DNA of 64,000 nt from positions 28,700,573 to 28,764,572 of the forward strand of contig OZ024940.1 of assembly GCA_964017235.1 (NCBI GenBank), read 5' to 3'. The notes beneath the pieces are model-generated. The model did no database searches. It had not been told where the DNA came from and saw only the letters and a program-made list of their open reading frames with translations. The position numbers and the translations under genes were made by a program. Shown piece after piece: positions 11,699-43,625 of this stretch (positions are counted from its first letter, which is position 1; the number at the start of each line of letters is the position of its first letter). Source of the DNA: Sabellastarte sp. h YS-2021 (lineage: Eukaryota; Annelida; Polychaeta; Sabellida; Sabellidae).

Positions 11699-12150
11699 GT
11701 GAATAACTTTTATGAGTGGGCCATGAGTCAGCCATTAACAACAGGTGGCTTTCAGTGGGTGAAACACTGCAAGCACCTGGCCAGAATCATTGCAGAATGT
11801 CCAGCAGACAGCCATGAGGGCTTCATCCTTGAGACGGACATGGAGTATCAAACACAATGCATACATAGCACCAGAGTGCATGGTGGTCCAGAAAAAGTGG
11901 ATGTCTATCAACGCAATCTTCTTGGATGGCACCTACTGAGGTTGAGAAGCTGGTCCGTAACCTGTGCAACAAGGCACACTATGTCCCTGCTACCATAACC
12001 TGCAGCTGTACATCTCACTGGGACTTCATCTGACGAAAGTCCACAATGTACTGGGGTATGACCAGAGCCCCTGGATGGAGCCATACATACTGATGAATCC
12101 AGAGCTGTGCTGGCCTTTCGACACAGGAAAGCCCTACGGCCCAAAATGAC
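11699..12150 (+). pseudogene. Decayed fragment of a Polinton/Maverick-type protein-primed DNA polymerase B
   Basis: Two plus-strand frames carry pieces resembling family-B DNA polymerases of large self-synthesising elements: a stretch around TTGGFQWV and GFILETDMEY in the first frame (11,735-11,870), then LYISLGLHLTKVH and SPWMEPYI in another frame (about 12,000-12,100). The frame change, missing residues and lack of any neighbouring integrase or capsid gene show a dead fragment. The family assignment comes from motif memory and needs a search. The element class is related to viruses, so I describe it only in its broken state. Confidence 0.6.
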
Positions 12151-12842
12151 AGAGTCATACGAGAACCCCATCCGGCAGCAAGTGGGTGTTGGGGGGGCAC
12201 AAGAATGAGCTCTTCGAGCGTAAAGCCATGCTGAAGACCATCTGATGTATCGTCTAAGTAATACAGCACTGACTTGTCGGGTTTTGTCACAGGCTGCCCC
12301 AGCCGGTGCACAGGGACCACACTGGGTCAGTGGCTCTGTGCCGCCTGCCTTCCAGCTCTCCAGGGTGGTGGAAGTAGGGGACACCAACCCCACAAGGGAG
12401 CTTTTGCTTCCAGAGGCCAACAGGTGACCTGGAACAAGAGGGCTGTGTGCCACACCTCCCTTGCTGTTGTCTTTGGGCTTTTTACCAGTCAGTCTTGTTG
12501 TTGTAACAGCATGTCTCTAGGCCTTGTACTTTTGGAGAAGTTGTTCACACAAAGATGCGTATGCGAACACCACAGATTGATGCCATACTATCGGCTAAAT
12601 GACAAGTCAGCTGACATAAAAAGTTCCTTTTATTCATCTTCAAGTCACATAATGGCAGTCAAATTAAGAATGACAAACCTATACACAGACTGGACCACTG
12701 TACCAGTTCACCATTAAGCAGAAACTTTAAAATCTGCATCATTTAGGAATTTTTTTGGATTAAGTATTTTATCCATAAAAAATTAAGTTACAATAAAATT
12801 TATTACGAAAAGTGATTGAACTGTATATTTATACGAAAGTAC
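12151..12842. other. Unassigned sequence, possibly 3' UTR of PECR near its right end
   Basis: Overlapping ORFs on both strands at 12,150-12,720 show no family similarity that I recognise. The GC content at 12,100-12,430 is higher than its surroundings and may be more of the Polinton remnant. On the minus strand, AATAAA (complement at 12799-12804) is a candidate polyadenylation signal for PECR. Confidence 0.4.
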
Positions 12843-13010
12843 GATACCACTAGGTTTTAATTTTGCCACTGGGGGTAGGACCCAATGACAAGAGGATAAC
12901 CATTAAGCGGTCATCTGTACCAGTATGGGTCTGCTGGTACCTTGGATTGAACCTGGGTATTCTGTGTTTCTAGGCGAGTGTGTAACCCACTGGGCCACAG
13001 TGGCAGTTTG
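12843..13010 (-). mobile_element. tRNA-derived SINE, family 2, copy 1
   Basis: On the minus strand a tRNA-like head reads TGGCCCAGTGGGTTACACAC, followed by a diverged B-box (GGTTCAATCC). The body continues to 'cccagtggcaaaatt'. A relative lies at 23,600-23,757. It may be transcribed as part of the PECR 3' UTR. Confidence 0.6.
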
Positions 13011-13228
13011 ATCTTTATATCATTTTGAATGCAATTTGTTGTAACATCACTTAAGCTGAAATAAATCAGGAAATTGCAGAAATCAAATGTCTGCCATTTC
13101 CTAACTGAACTCATCTTTCCCATCTTTTTCTATAGTTTGGTTGTCTTTTCAAACTTAGTGATTTCAGAAAAAGAAAAAGTTTTTGAAACTCATCAGCTGA
13201 AATACAATAAGCTAGAGCTTTTCACAGT

Positions 13229-33318
<20,090 letters not shown>

Positions 33319-33414
33319 GTTTGTTTGGATTTTGGACAGGGGCGTGTTTTATTCTATCGCAATATAAGTCTGAACAAAAACTGTATCCCCGAATTCTGTC
33401 ATTGTGTTTTTAGA

Positions 33415-33653
33415 TTTATTTATTTATTTGGGGTTTTGCATTGCTTTCAACACTGTACAGGTCATATCACGACGGGTAGTTGGAAGGGCAGAGGAAACCA
33501 GTACATACAGTTCGTTAGGGTTCTGTACTGTAAACTGCTGACCAACGGCAAGCAACTACCAGCTTTCCCACTTGAGGCCATGACGGGGATCAAACCCCGG
33601 CCTCAGAGGTGGGAGGCAAGAGTGTTACCACTCTGCTACCGTGGCCCCTTTTT
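33415..33653 (-). mobile_element. tRNA-derived SINE, family 1, copy 3
   Basis: Reverse-oriented full-length copy with B-box GGGTTTGATCCCC on the minus strand. It is flanked by the 9-bp duplication GTTTTTAGA (33406-33414 and 33654-33662). It ends only 97 bp upstream of the PECR start codon and is on the same strand, so it occupies the promoter region. Confidence 0.88.
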
Positions 33654-34900
33654 GTTTTTAGAATTAAGTGACATAAATATTTTACGAAGATCTGCATGCT
33701 CATTACATTTACAGCAATTACAGTCACAAAGTAAAAATCACTGAAAATGGGACATTTGAAAAATTGAATTTTCTCCCAAGATTTAATCATTTCTTCCTTT
33801 GGCCAGGCCAAAGCCATATAAAAGATTTCATCTGTATATTACTTTTGTAGAAATCATGATAAACAGAGTGAATACACTTAAAATAAAACCTTCTGGTGGA
33901 AGGATGTAGAACTGTTTTCATAATATCTGAATAGTAACTTGCTATCTGTTTTCAGGTATGGATTTAAATTATAGAAATAGATTTAGTTTTATCTTCTGAT
34001 AATATTTGCTATTTTATACATGAAAATGCCACTCCATTTTACAAGAAACACTTGATTTAATAATCCTCAATTACAGTTTGTACACAGAGAGGGGCTGATG
34101 TCTTTGTGTAACCCAAGCAGAGGTGGCCTACCTGGAACATGTATAGTCCCATCACTGACTTGTTAACAGATTGTATTGAAAGAGATATAACAATATAGTT
34201 AGAGTAGTTATAGTTATATACTTTTAAAAGTGATAAAACAATATAGTTCCTTTATTGTTGGTAAATGCTTTACAATTTGCCCAGCAAACTGACATGCACA
34301 GTAAGGTGGAAGCTTGATTTAGACAAAATGACAATATATACTGTTTTGTGTGAAGTGGTTAATACTATCAGATTGATCAGTAGGTAATACGCAATGCTGT
34401 ATATGTCAATATGTTGTACTCTTTGGTAACAAATATTCACTCTTGAAATCCCCAATTGTGATTGGTAACAACAAAAAGGTCCATTGGCTGTGTAACAAAG
34501 AACAGTGGGATTACTTATAGTTTATAGCAGTAACCATATCACTGCCTTGTTTCCAGGTTGTATTGGAAAGAGATAAAATATAGTTCCTTTAATTGTTGTC
34601 AGGATCAAGAGGTAAAATATAGTTCCTTTGTTGTCAGCTAACTTTTAAAAATCACCTAATGAAAACAACTCCCAAACTAAAGTTTGTTTTGATAAAGTGA
34701 CACAACTGTTATGTTGGAAGTGTACTAGAGTTAAAGATAAAAAGAAACTACCACTTAGATTTTCATATTAAATCATGACAAAATATTTTCCCATTATTAC
34801 CAGTAGGTACCTCTATATGCTTATCTGAGCTTGAAAATATAACTCTTTTATATATGACCAAAATAAATCTGCCATAAAACAGTTTCTCTAAAATGATCAG

Positions 34901-35130
34901 TCTTCATTTATTTAGGGTTAACATAGCTTTTAACACTGTATACGTCATATTGCAAAGGGTAGTTTTATGGCCAGAGGAAACCAGAACTTAGAGTTACTCA
35001 AAGCTCTGTACTGTAAACTGCCTACTATTGGTAAGAAACTACCACCTTTCCCACATAGAGTTCAGTGTTTGAACCCCTGACCTCAGAAGTGGGAGGCGAA
35101 TGTGTTACCACTGCACCAACATGGCCCCAT
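34901..35130 (-). mobile_element. tRNA-derived SINE, family 1, copy 4 (diverged)
   Basis: Reverse-oriented diverged copy flanked by the duplication AAATGATCAG (34891-34900 and 35131-35140). The paralogous block at 63,705-63,735 lacks it, giving an empty site (CAATCAGTAAACTG). Confidence 0.85.
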
Positions 35131-35430
35131 AAATGATCAGTAAAGCTAAATGATTTCCTACTAAAACTTTGACAATGCATATGTGTTTTTATCCATTGAA
35201 GTTGTATCATTGTGCATAAAATGGTCTCCCTGTACATTTATTAAAAAATTACTTCTTACATAAAATGAGCACTTAAATTCTGAAGCTGAAATTAAGTTGC
35301 CATTTACTGTAAACCTAATGTAGGCCTAATAGATGAGATAACCCCTGCAGGTTTCCAGCTTCACCAGGTCCCACGCGAGAACAAGAAAGGAGATGGAGTT
35401 GCTATCCTTGTTAGGAATGACATTGATAGC

Positions 35431-36540
35431 GTGCGTTGTCAAATTGATCGGCGGGAAACATTTGAACACATTACCGTCAAACTGTCAGATCGACATTCAA
35501 GCCAGCTCCTGGTACATGTAATTTACCGACCTCCAAGTACCAGCAAAAGCAGATTTATCGAGGAATTCAACAGTTTCATGGAAGCAGCTGCTTTGTCACC
35601 ACATGAAAATATTATCCTGGGAGATGTTAATATCCAGCTTGACAGTCAAAATTGCTGGACAGAAAATTTCAACACAGTTCTATTGGATTTTGATTTTATT
35701 CAACATGTGTCAACACCTACACACATACAAGGACATATCCTTGATGTACTCTGCACTAGTAAATCCCTAACTTCCTCAGTTCACCATCATGTAAAGGACG
35801 GCATATCAGACCACCTAGCTGTCTTTTTCACTACAACATTCCCTGTCAAAAATTCCTGCAGAGTAAAACGGTTGAAAATCAGGAAACTTCGCAAGATAAA
35901 TAAAACTGAATTTATGTCTGACATTGAAAATTCTGAGCTTATCCAGGCTCCTTACAAAACAGCTAGCTTACTTTCACACCAATACTTTCATACCCTTAGG
36001 AACATACTTGACAAGCATGCACCTGAACATGAATGTAAAACCCCACAACATGTCAACAAAGGGTTCATCAACAGTGAGATTTTGGCAGCAAAGAGACGTA
36101 AGCGCAAACTCGAAAGGGAGTGGCGAAAGGACAACTCTGCCATAAACCGCAGTAGGTATAGAGCCGCTGTGAACCATTTCAACCGTCTCGTGGAATGTGC
36201 AAAAACCAAACACTACAGTGATATGGTTAGGGGAAATGAGGATAACCCCAAGGCCTTGTGGAATTCCATAAAGAAAGTCCTCCATAGATCACCAAAAATG
36301 GTACTTCCAGATTATATCACCATGAACAGTCTAGTCAACACTTTCGGCAGGTATTTTGCAGACAAAATTGCTAAATTAGGATCTGGATTACTGTCTACTG
36401 ATGCCGATCCCCCTGTCTCAGGTTCCTACAAAAACAAGTTTGTTTCTTTCCGGACCATGTCAGAGGAAGAAGTCCTTAAAATCATAAAGTCCACACCAAA
36501 TAAATCATGTGACTTGGATCCCATCCCAACATCATTGTGA
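35431..36540 (+). pseudogene. L2/CR1-like LINE: endonuclease and start of reverse transcriptase
   Basis: A 369-codon open stretch, with homology starting further upstream without an ATG (about 35,346). It contains the AP-endonuclease catalytic blocks GDVN and SDH and ends at a stop just after DPIPTS. See the element entry for the deletions. Confidence 0.8.
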
Positions 36541-36633
36541 ACTACTCTCTACAGGAGGGAAAAAAGCTGGTCTCTCAAGAATTATCGACCAGTGTCCAAC
36601 CTCAGCTAAATCTCCAAACTCATAGAGATAGCT

Positions 36634-37585
36634 GTGGCTAAGCAGATAAATGAGCATATTGCTCACGATGGTATATCTATCGAAAACCAGTCCGCATATA
36701 GAGCTTTTCACTCAACTGAAACAGCGTTGCTCAAAATACAAAATGACATTGCCACATCAATGGACAAGGGTGCAGCTGTTGGATTAGTCCTTTTGGACTT
36801 ATCTGCAGCTTTCGATACAATAGACCACTCAATCCTATTCAACTGCCTTCAGCACTGGTATGGCATTGATGGGGTAGTGCTTAAGTGGGTCCAGTCATAC
36901 CTCAACTCACGCAAGCAGCGCATCAAAATAGATGGACATCTTTCAGATGCTTTTTTACACCATGGAACCAGCTGAATCGGTAAAAAACCTTGGTGTCATC
37001 CTGGATGCTGAAAATTCAATGCAAAGACACGTGGCTAATCTATGTCGCATAAGTTACTACCATCTCCGGGAACTACGAAGGGTCCGCAGGTACTTAAATC
37101 ATGAAACAGCTGTAAAGGTGGCAAATGCCTTGGTAAGCAGTCGTCTGGATTACTGTAACTCGCTGCTTTACAACACAAAAAAGGCATATACTAGCAGACT
37201 ACAGAGAGTTCAAAATGCCTTATGTCGGACGGTGTGCAAGCTAAATAAATACTGTCATGTTACACCCTTCCTGCACAAACTACACTGGCTCCCCATTCAT
37301 TACCGTATACTGTTCAAATATAATCTCCTCATTTATAAAGCAATACATTTGAGTCAACCTCCATATCTCTCCGCTCTAATTAGGCGGAGTGATCTCACAC
37401 GGGGCAATCGCCTATCAATTTCCTCATCTAAACCAAATAAACGCTCAGGGCTACGCAGCTTCATAGCAGGGGCTCCCACAGAGTGGAACAAGCTTCCTCA
37501 AGCCATCAGAACCATAGAAAGCATTTCTTGTTTCAGGAAACAGTTGAAAACATACCTTTTTAGATTGGCTTATCCTCCACCATAG
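36634..37585 (+). pseudogene. L2/CR1-like LINE: reverse transcriptase fingers and C-terminal region, catalytic part missing
   Basis: Two overlapping frames. Frame one (36,634-36,978) holds SAYRAFHSTETALL and the first catalytic aspartate in LLDLSAAFD. Frame two (to 37,585) starts at the post-catalytic segment. The junction near 36,957-36,970 lacks roughly 150-200 residues. Confidence 0.8.
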
Positions 37586-38460
37586 CCTATCTCCCCTACC
37601 AGACGCTAATATGGAAACGGACATCTTTCTGGAACTGGACTATCCCTTTTTGCACATCAGTGCCTTAGAGGATGTTTACATCAAAAACGGCGTTTCTTAC
37701 TTACTTACTTACTTACTAAACAATTATTTTTGTATTTCCTGATAAAGGAAACGTACCTGGAATTCATGCATGGCTCAAGTTCCCAATGACAGCTTTTGTT
37801 ATGCTTCAGCCACTTTACCGAATATGCAGAGGATTTATCATGAAATCAGTAAAAGACCAAATACAAATTTCAATACTCAAGATTTATGATCTATGACTTA
37901 AGGGCAGGATTTGTAAATTTGCATTTTAATAACATTTCTGATTGACTTTTACAGGCTATAGAACACATATCTTCCATTTCAGTCAGTATATTGAGTTTAT
38001 TTATCAAATATGGACCAAGCTTGGTTTACAGGTCATTTCATAGGAAGAAAAAATATTGTAAGTCACCTAAATTAGAAGAAGAGAAATCAGTGTCATTAAT
38101 CATAAATTGATTGAATATTAGTTGATATTTAGACAGTTGAAATTTATGCATGTAATGATTGTCATATTCAAGACTGATTGCATGGAAATGATAGAATAGA
38201 AAACACTGTACAGTTGAGAGAGCACAAGATATGAAAAGTAATTATAATGAAATTTTAGTTTATTGATATACATATGGTTAGCTTTATTAATTAACACCAT
38301 TAGTTGTGTTACATTACATACAAATCCACTACTGTACAACTGTATATCATGTGGAAATAACTACTGCAATGTTAATACTAATAACTCATTTACACTACTT
38401 ACAAACAGTATAGCTTGTGAAAAAGTGCTAAAAGTTGTTAAAACTGTACTTTACTGACTT

Positions 38461-40313
38461 TAAGATCAACTCTTAAAGTGTAATATAACCATTAAATAAA
38501 GAAGTTGATAAAAGTGTATGTACTCTAAGTTGAAATAATGAAACATGAGTAGGATATACAGTTAATTTCTTTGAAAAGAGTGATAAGTTTTAGGGTCTAA
38601 ACCTATAGAAGTGAAGGCTTCAAAAAGGAACGACCTTTAAAAGTTGGGACTGAAGCTAAATAGGCTTTGAAAGCCTTGACAGGACATAACACAAAATTGT
38701 TTAATTGAGGTAACTGAACCACATGCATCTGATCTGAAGTTTGCATGGTTTTGAACAAGCCATAATAAGATGCAAACCAGGAGGGCCAAAAGCTATGTCA
38801 TTTTTCATGGGATGACACATCTTATCAAACTGGGACATATCATTGGGAATTGACCACCCATCCTACACTTGTGATTGAAAGTCTGATATTTCTAATAACC
38901 TCAATTGCAGTTGGAGGGTAGGGATTGCATCAGTTCTATATTTTAAACAACAGAGAACCAATCTTAAAATATGATAACATTTCCCTTTTATTGTCTCTTT
39001 TTGACTTGGTTATGAAAGCATCAAACCATTCTAATATATTTACATTTTAGTCTTGTTCACTCATGTGTATCTGCAAAATAACACTGAGCGTGTATAAAGT
39101 AAGGCTGCTGTTCACAGGCACAGACTTACAACTTGGCTTGATCCAAAATATTGAGGAATTTCTTGAAAATTATTTAATTTCAGGTAATATTGAAAATATA
39201 TGACATTTAAATATATTTTATTTGAAAAAAAGTATAATTGAGTATTTAAAGAACAGTCAGATGTCATTGTGACAAAACAATCTGCAAATTCTCAACCAGC
39301 AAGTGACTTTATTTCTGGAATAAACTCCAGCTAATAAAATAGGTAAGATATGATAGATTATTTGTAAATAATGTACAAAAATACCATTTGTTCTATTCTG
39401 GTAATTTCTGTAACATGAGGCTTGCAATTTTGTGAATATTTGGATCTAAAAACTGAAATGTATTACCCTGTTATCTGGAATTCTGGTTAAATAAAAGTAT
39501 TTTTCTGATTAAAAATATACAGTTCAAACGCTACTAAATAGAAGCTCTCAGATCTAGACAAAAAGACTTCCAGTTAACTAGGATGTCTAGATAACAGGGA
39601 TAGTTTGACAAATCCAGAATCTGTTATGACTTTATATTTATTTCTACTTAGACGGGAATGCCACTAAACAGAACTTTACATAGATTTGTCTGTAGTTGTT
39701 GAAATCGCAGAACAAAGGTAAAAGACAGAGTGTGCTGTAACGTGTTTAGATTTTGACAAAATTAACTTCTGAATCACAAATTTAAGATTTTAACATAGAA
39801 AATAATTACAAAAAAAAACTGTCTACAACCAGGCACTGTGACTGGTATAAGGGCAAAAACAACCAACCTGAAAAAAACTGGTGAGTTACAGAGGGATTAC
39901 TTAATCTTATTATATTTTATTGGGAAGTCTTTGTAATTAATTACAACACAATCATCAGGCATACAGATCAATTTAGGACATATAATATGGTTTATGAAAA
40001 TTTTAATTAGATATTAAATGATCTCTTGTGAAAGGAGGTGCTGGGTTTTCTGAAGTTCTAAAATTGAGAAAATATTAAAACTGTTGAAATTATCAGAAAA
40101 TATTTGAAAAAGAAATAAAATACAAAATTAGACACATTAATAAAAGTCAGAGTTCAATAAGTGTGTGTAATTGTGTATTGCATCAGGTTGTTAACACACT
40201 AATAAAGTAATTGAAGTAACTGAATGTTGGTGTGAAAGATGGCTGAGTAATGGACTTTGAGAATTGGGGACGAGTTTAAATACTAGTAATATACACTTAT
40301 TGACACTCTGTTA
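38461..40313. other. Flank of TRIM copy 1; no gene
   Basis: From about 39,230 the sequence is collinear with 49,255-51,069 and 58,440-59,618. Examples are 'aacagtcagatgtc', 'ttctcaaccagcaa', 'ccaggatgtctagataacag' (here with one change) and 'gatggctgagtaatgg'. It is the 3' part of the duplicated block. I see no coding sequence. Confidence 0.6.
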
Positions 40314-43158
40314 CTATGCTTCATACTTCAGTAAATTGTTTCCAAAAGTCCCCACCCAGAGATATTTCTGTCCCACCCCAGCACACTGAGGAGGGAACTC
40401 TAGCCCCTCCAGTCCTTGGATTTCAGCCCACTGTCTCGTCTGGGGGTCAAATGTCTGTAACCTGTGGTTATCATAGTCACATAGTAGTAACTTCCCTCCA
40501 CTGTCCACATCACTAAGAAGAGGATTGTTCAACTTACCCACTTCTAGCCTTTCACCCTGACCTTCCTCCCCTGTTTTGTAAAGAAACTCACCAGTCAGCG
40601 AGTAAACATATACACAATGTTTGTTACAACAGCTTATATAGATACAAGTGCTGGTTGTACACAGTCTGTCTGCACTACTACCTTTACTGTAATCTAACAG
40701 ATCAAACACTTGGTCTTTTACCCAGCTATCCTGAGATTTACTGAAAACATGGAGTTGTTGTTTTATACCATCTAAACCAAAGAGGGTGTTATTGGTGAGA
40801 CTCACATCACTAAACTGACCAGAACAGATCCGTTTGAGGTAATCACCTTGCTGGTTCAAAACATGGAGACCTGTTTTATAGTCACACACAATGACCTCTG
40901 TGTCTGTTTTAAGGACACAATTGACCCATTTAAAATGCTCATTTTTGATTTGTTTAATTTTTTGTAAATCTGTGTTATAAACAGCCACACCCTTGTCCCC
41001 ACCCGCCACCCACAGCTCATCTCTGTACACATACAGTTTATCTGGCCAAAATTCTATGCCTGCACATTTCACTTCACTGTATCTTGGATGGATTTCTTTT
41101 TTCGTCTGAAAGTACATGATGAAATTAATTCATTCAATAAGTGTAGAATGGTTTACATTTGAAGATATTTTCAAGGTTTCACAAATTACAACATGTTTTT
41201 GTTCACTTTTATTGCTTTTAGTGTAACTTGTTATTTGTGTTGAGACAGTCACATTGTGTTCACAGAATATGAAGACAGTGTAACTCCTGTTATCTGACTT
41301 TCTTTTAGGCAGGCAGATTGTGTTCAGATTACAAAAGGTTTATAAACTAGAAGAGGTCTTTTAGTATAAATACAAATTTAGGAAAGAGTATATGACTTCA
41401 CATCAAGGTTAACAAAGATCAGATAAAAATATATTTCTTTGGTACTTTTTATAAAGGTTGTCTAATATTTAATACATGTAATTAGTTATTGTAGTGATAA
41501 TCCTTACAAATCTTGGAAAGTGGAAATGAGTTCATAACATTCAGATAGAAGTTCTCATATTAAATTTTTTCTACTTCAGTTAACAAAAACTACAAAGTCT
41601 AGTTTAGCAACTTAATACAAATTTTATTCAGAGTTCCTGGGTTGTTTACTTTTGACTTTGTGCCACATGCTTTTAATGTAGACTCAGAACCACCCAAATA
41701 CTCTTATGCATTAGAGTTACTTAAATCTTTACTTGTTAAAGTGCTGGGGTGTACTTATGTGTGTCTAAGAGAGCTTTTTTCATTTGATTAGATTCAGGTT
41801 TTGAAAGGACCATAAAGCTTCAGCTTTAACTTTGGTAATCATTACATATGGCACAGTGATTGTCTAAAAATCTTGATTTTGATCGATGGTTTTTATTTTA
41901 GCATGATTTGTTTTCACCCGAGCTAAAAAAAAATGTGAAAATGTCAATCTAGGCAATCCATGGCTCAATTTTTTTGGATAAATTTGTATTTGAGACTAGT
42001 GAGTTTGGCCTATGACTTTAAATCTAAAGAGTGAACAGGCTGTCAGTCTGTTGTGTGTGACATTTTCATTTCTCAAATTACAATGAAGCATAAGCAGTTC
42101 TCCTTTGTTACAATATTTCTTACCAGTGTGCGAGATGACAGGTCTCTTCTAGGACCAAATATTGCTGCTACAAGAGCCATTAAATGAGATAATAGACCTC
42201 TGCTAGGACTCTGTGTGTGATAGTTTGACTCTCTCCTGCCTACAGCTGCTGTACCAGCCACGTCTACCCTGGTAGATGTACCTGAGTCCCACTTACTTCC
42301 CTTGACCACTTCAACTGAAGATTTAACGTTCCTGTCAAGTCTAGGTAGTCTGCAGTGGATTGCTGCCAGTTCATCCTTAAGATTGCTGTTCAAGTGTGTC
42401 AGTGTGTCTGTCAACAGAACAGTATCACCAGCTTGTGAAACATCTGCTAAGAACTGTTTCTTTTCTGCCAGCTGCTGTCTTGCCTCTGTAAACATCTGTC
42501 CCTGCTGGTCCAAGCTTTGGATAGTGTTTTGGTTGATGGACTGGATTTCTGATAATAAACTATCATGGTGGTTATTTACATCATCAATAATACTCTTCCT
42601 CAGTCTGTTGACTTCAGCCATTTGTCTCACCTCTGCTTGCTTGATGTTTTCTATTAATTCTCTGTTGCTGCAACATTTACTGTCCATTTCTCTCTCTTCA
42701 TTTGTGATGGTTTTAATATATTTGTCCATCTCTTGCTTTTTGAATTTCTCCAACTCGGCAAATATTATAAGTGTGTGGTTTTTAGTAGCTCTGCTCTTTC
42801 TGTGAGCCTTGGAGCAATTGGCACATAATAATTCCTCACAATTTCTACAAAATGATTCTACAGACTTCATGGCATCTTCACAAAGATCACAAACAGTTTC
42901 TTGAGGATTATCATCATTTCTTGATATATTTCTACAGACTGCAATAAGACTCTCCATTTTGAAATCTTTCTTCACCTCACTGAGTTTAGTATATTGCCTA
43001 CATTCAGGACACTTGACTCTGTCTCCCTGCTTGACGCCCTGTGTACACTGGTAGCAGAAAGTGTGAAGGCACCTTAAGATATGTGGGCCAGTGTACACCT
43101 CTAGACACACAGGGCACGTGATGTGCTCTTCTAGAGGGTTGACTGCTGAAGTGGCCAT
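40314..43158 (-). CDS. TRIM-like RING/B-box/coiled-coil/NHL protein, copy 1, 608 aa
   Basis: Probable E3 ubiquitin ligase. Exons: 43158-42124 (345 codons) and 41105-40314 (263 codons plus TAG). The donor after CACACTG is GTAAGA, the acceptor is TTTCAG, and the phase is 0. The RING is C3HC4: C15, C18, C30, H32, C35, C38, C50, C53. The B-box runs C90-H128. A coiled coil follows to about 270, with NHHDSLLSEIQSINQNT shared by all copies. The second exon encodes a six-bladed NHL-type propeller (YRDELWVAGGDKGVAVYN, LSDVDSGGKLLLCD). The start MATSAV is preferred to an earlier in-frame ATG because a splice acceptor (TTTTACAG) lies 3 nt upstream in this copy and comparably in the others, implying a separate 5' UTR exon. 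Unlike copy 2, about 25 extra residues precede the donor. Confidence 0.93.
41106..42123. other. Intron of TRIM copy 1
   Basis: 1,018 bp, AT-rich, with no internal gene. Confidence 0.8.
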
Positions 43159-43359
43159 TGTCTGTAAAAGTATAAATAAATGCAATAATTACTGAAATGT
43201 TAATTATAATTTTGGTGTTGTAATTTTATCTTTGATGAAATATAAGTATATAGCCCAATAATGTTTTGACTTCACTTTGAGGTCTCTATGAGGAGGATTT
43301 AAAGTCTTCCAAAATAATTCAAGTGTCAATTCATTGACCTCAAATAACTGGAAAACAGA

Positions 43360-43490
43360 ATGAACGGGCGCTTTTTTGGATACTGACCCATGTTTGTCCC
43401 TGGACTATCCCTTCTTGGACTTAAGCGCATTAGAGGATTTGAATCAATTTTGCGCTCTATAAATCCTACTATGATTATTACTATTTAAAT
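43360..43490 (+). mobile_element. 3' end fragment of an L2/CR1-like LINE
   Basis: 'ggactatcccttcttggac', 'cattagaggattt' and 'gcgctctataaatcctact' followed by an (ATT)n-like tail match the pattern at the 3' end of the LINE at 37,630-37,690 ('ggactatcccttttt', 'cttagaggatg'). Confidence 0.6.
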
Positions 43491-43539
43491 TTTGACCTAA
43501 ATTGGATTATGATCAAAGGTCAAAGTTGGTGTTTCACGT

Positions 43540-43625
43540 CCTGTTTAACAGCCAGGGTCATACTGTCACTTGTGGGAGCTGAACCCACACACAGAGGTGA
43601 CAGCCTGCCATTCAATGGTAAACTA
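43540..43625 (-). mobile_element. Short tRNA-like SINE fragment, family 3
   Basis: The minus strand reads GTCACCTCTGTGTGTGGGTT with a B-box GGGTTCAGCTCCC. Relatives lie at about 54,640-54,725 (plus, with AGTAGCCTACTGGTTAGCAC as A-box) and 62,215-62,300. They are too short and diverged to define ends. Confidence 0.45.

Larger units (their letters stand above)
35317..37723 (+). mobile_element. L2/CR1-like LINE, 5'-truncated, reverse transcriptase core deleted
   Basis: Endonuclease part (35,346-35,830): GDGVAILVRND, IYRPPST, ILGDVNIQLD and ISDHLAV. Linker and early reverse transcriptase (to 36,537): TPNKSCDLDPIPTS. A deletion of the thumb-side linker follows at about 36,540-36,570. NYRPVSNLS, LLDLSAAFDTIDHS and YLNSRKQRI continue to 36,955, then the frame jumps to ESVKNLGVILD and the C-terminal region (LDYCNSLLYN, HWLPIHYRI, TRGNRLSI, GAPTEWNKLP). 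The catalytic YADD segment between is gone. It ends in (TTAC)n at 37,699-37,723. Paralogous empty sites near 45,487 and 63,897 bracket the insertion. Confidence 0.85.
33690..38460 (-). repeat. Gene-less fourth copy of the TRIM-NHL duplicated block (upstream flank only)
   Basis: Outside the inserted SINE and LINE, this interval is collinear with 43,860-46,000 and with 62,980-64,000, the sequences upstream of TRIM copies 1 and 3. Shared landmarks are 'ccctttggccag' (33,798 here has 'cctttggccagg'), 'tctattttatacatg', 'agagataaaatatagttcc', 'aattctgaagctgaaatta' and 'gatctatgacttaagggc'. No RING or NHL exon is present to the left, where PECR now starts. Confidence 0.75.

Noticed and set aside
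11908-12453. 181-codon minus-strand ORF
   Set aside because: It overlaps the Polinton relic and GC-richer sequence. Its composition is biased and no family is recognisable.
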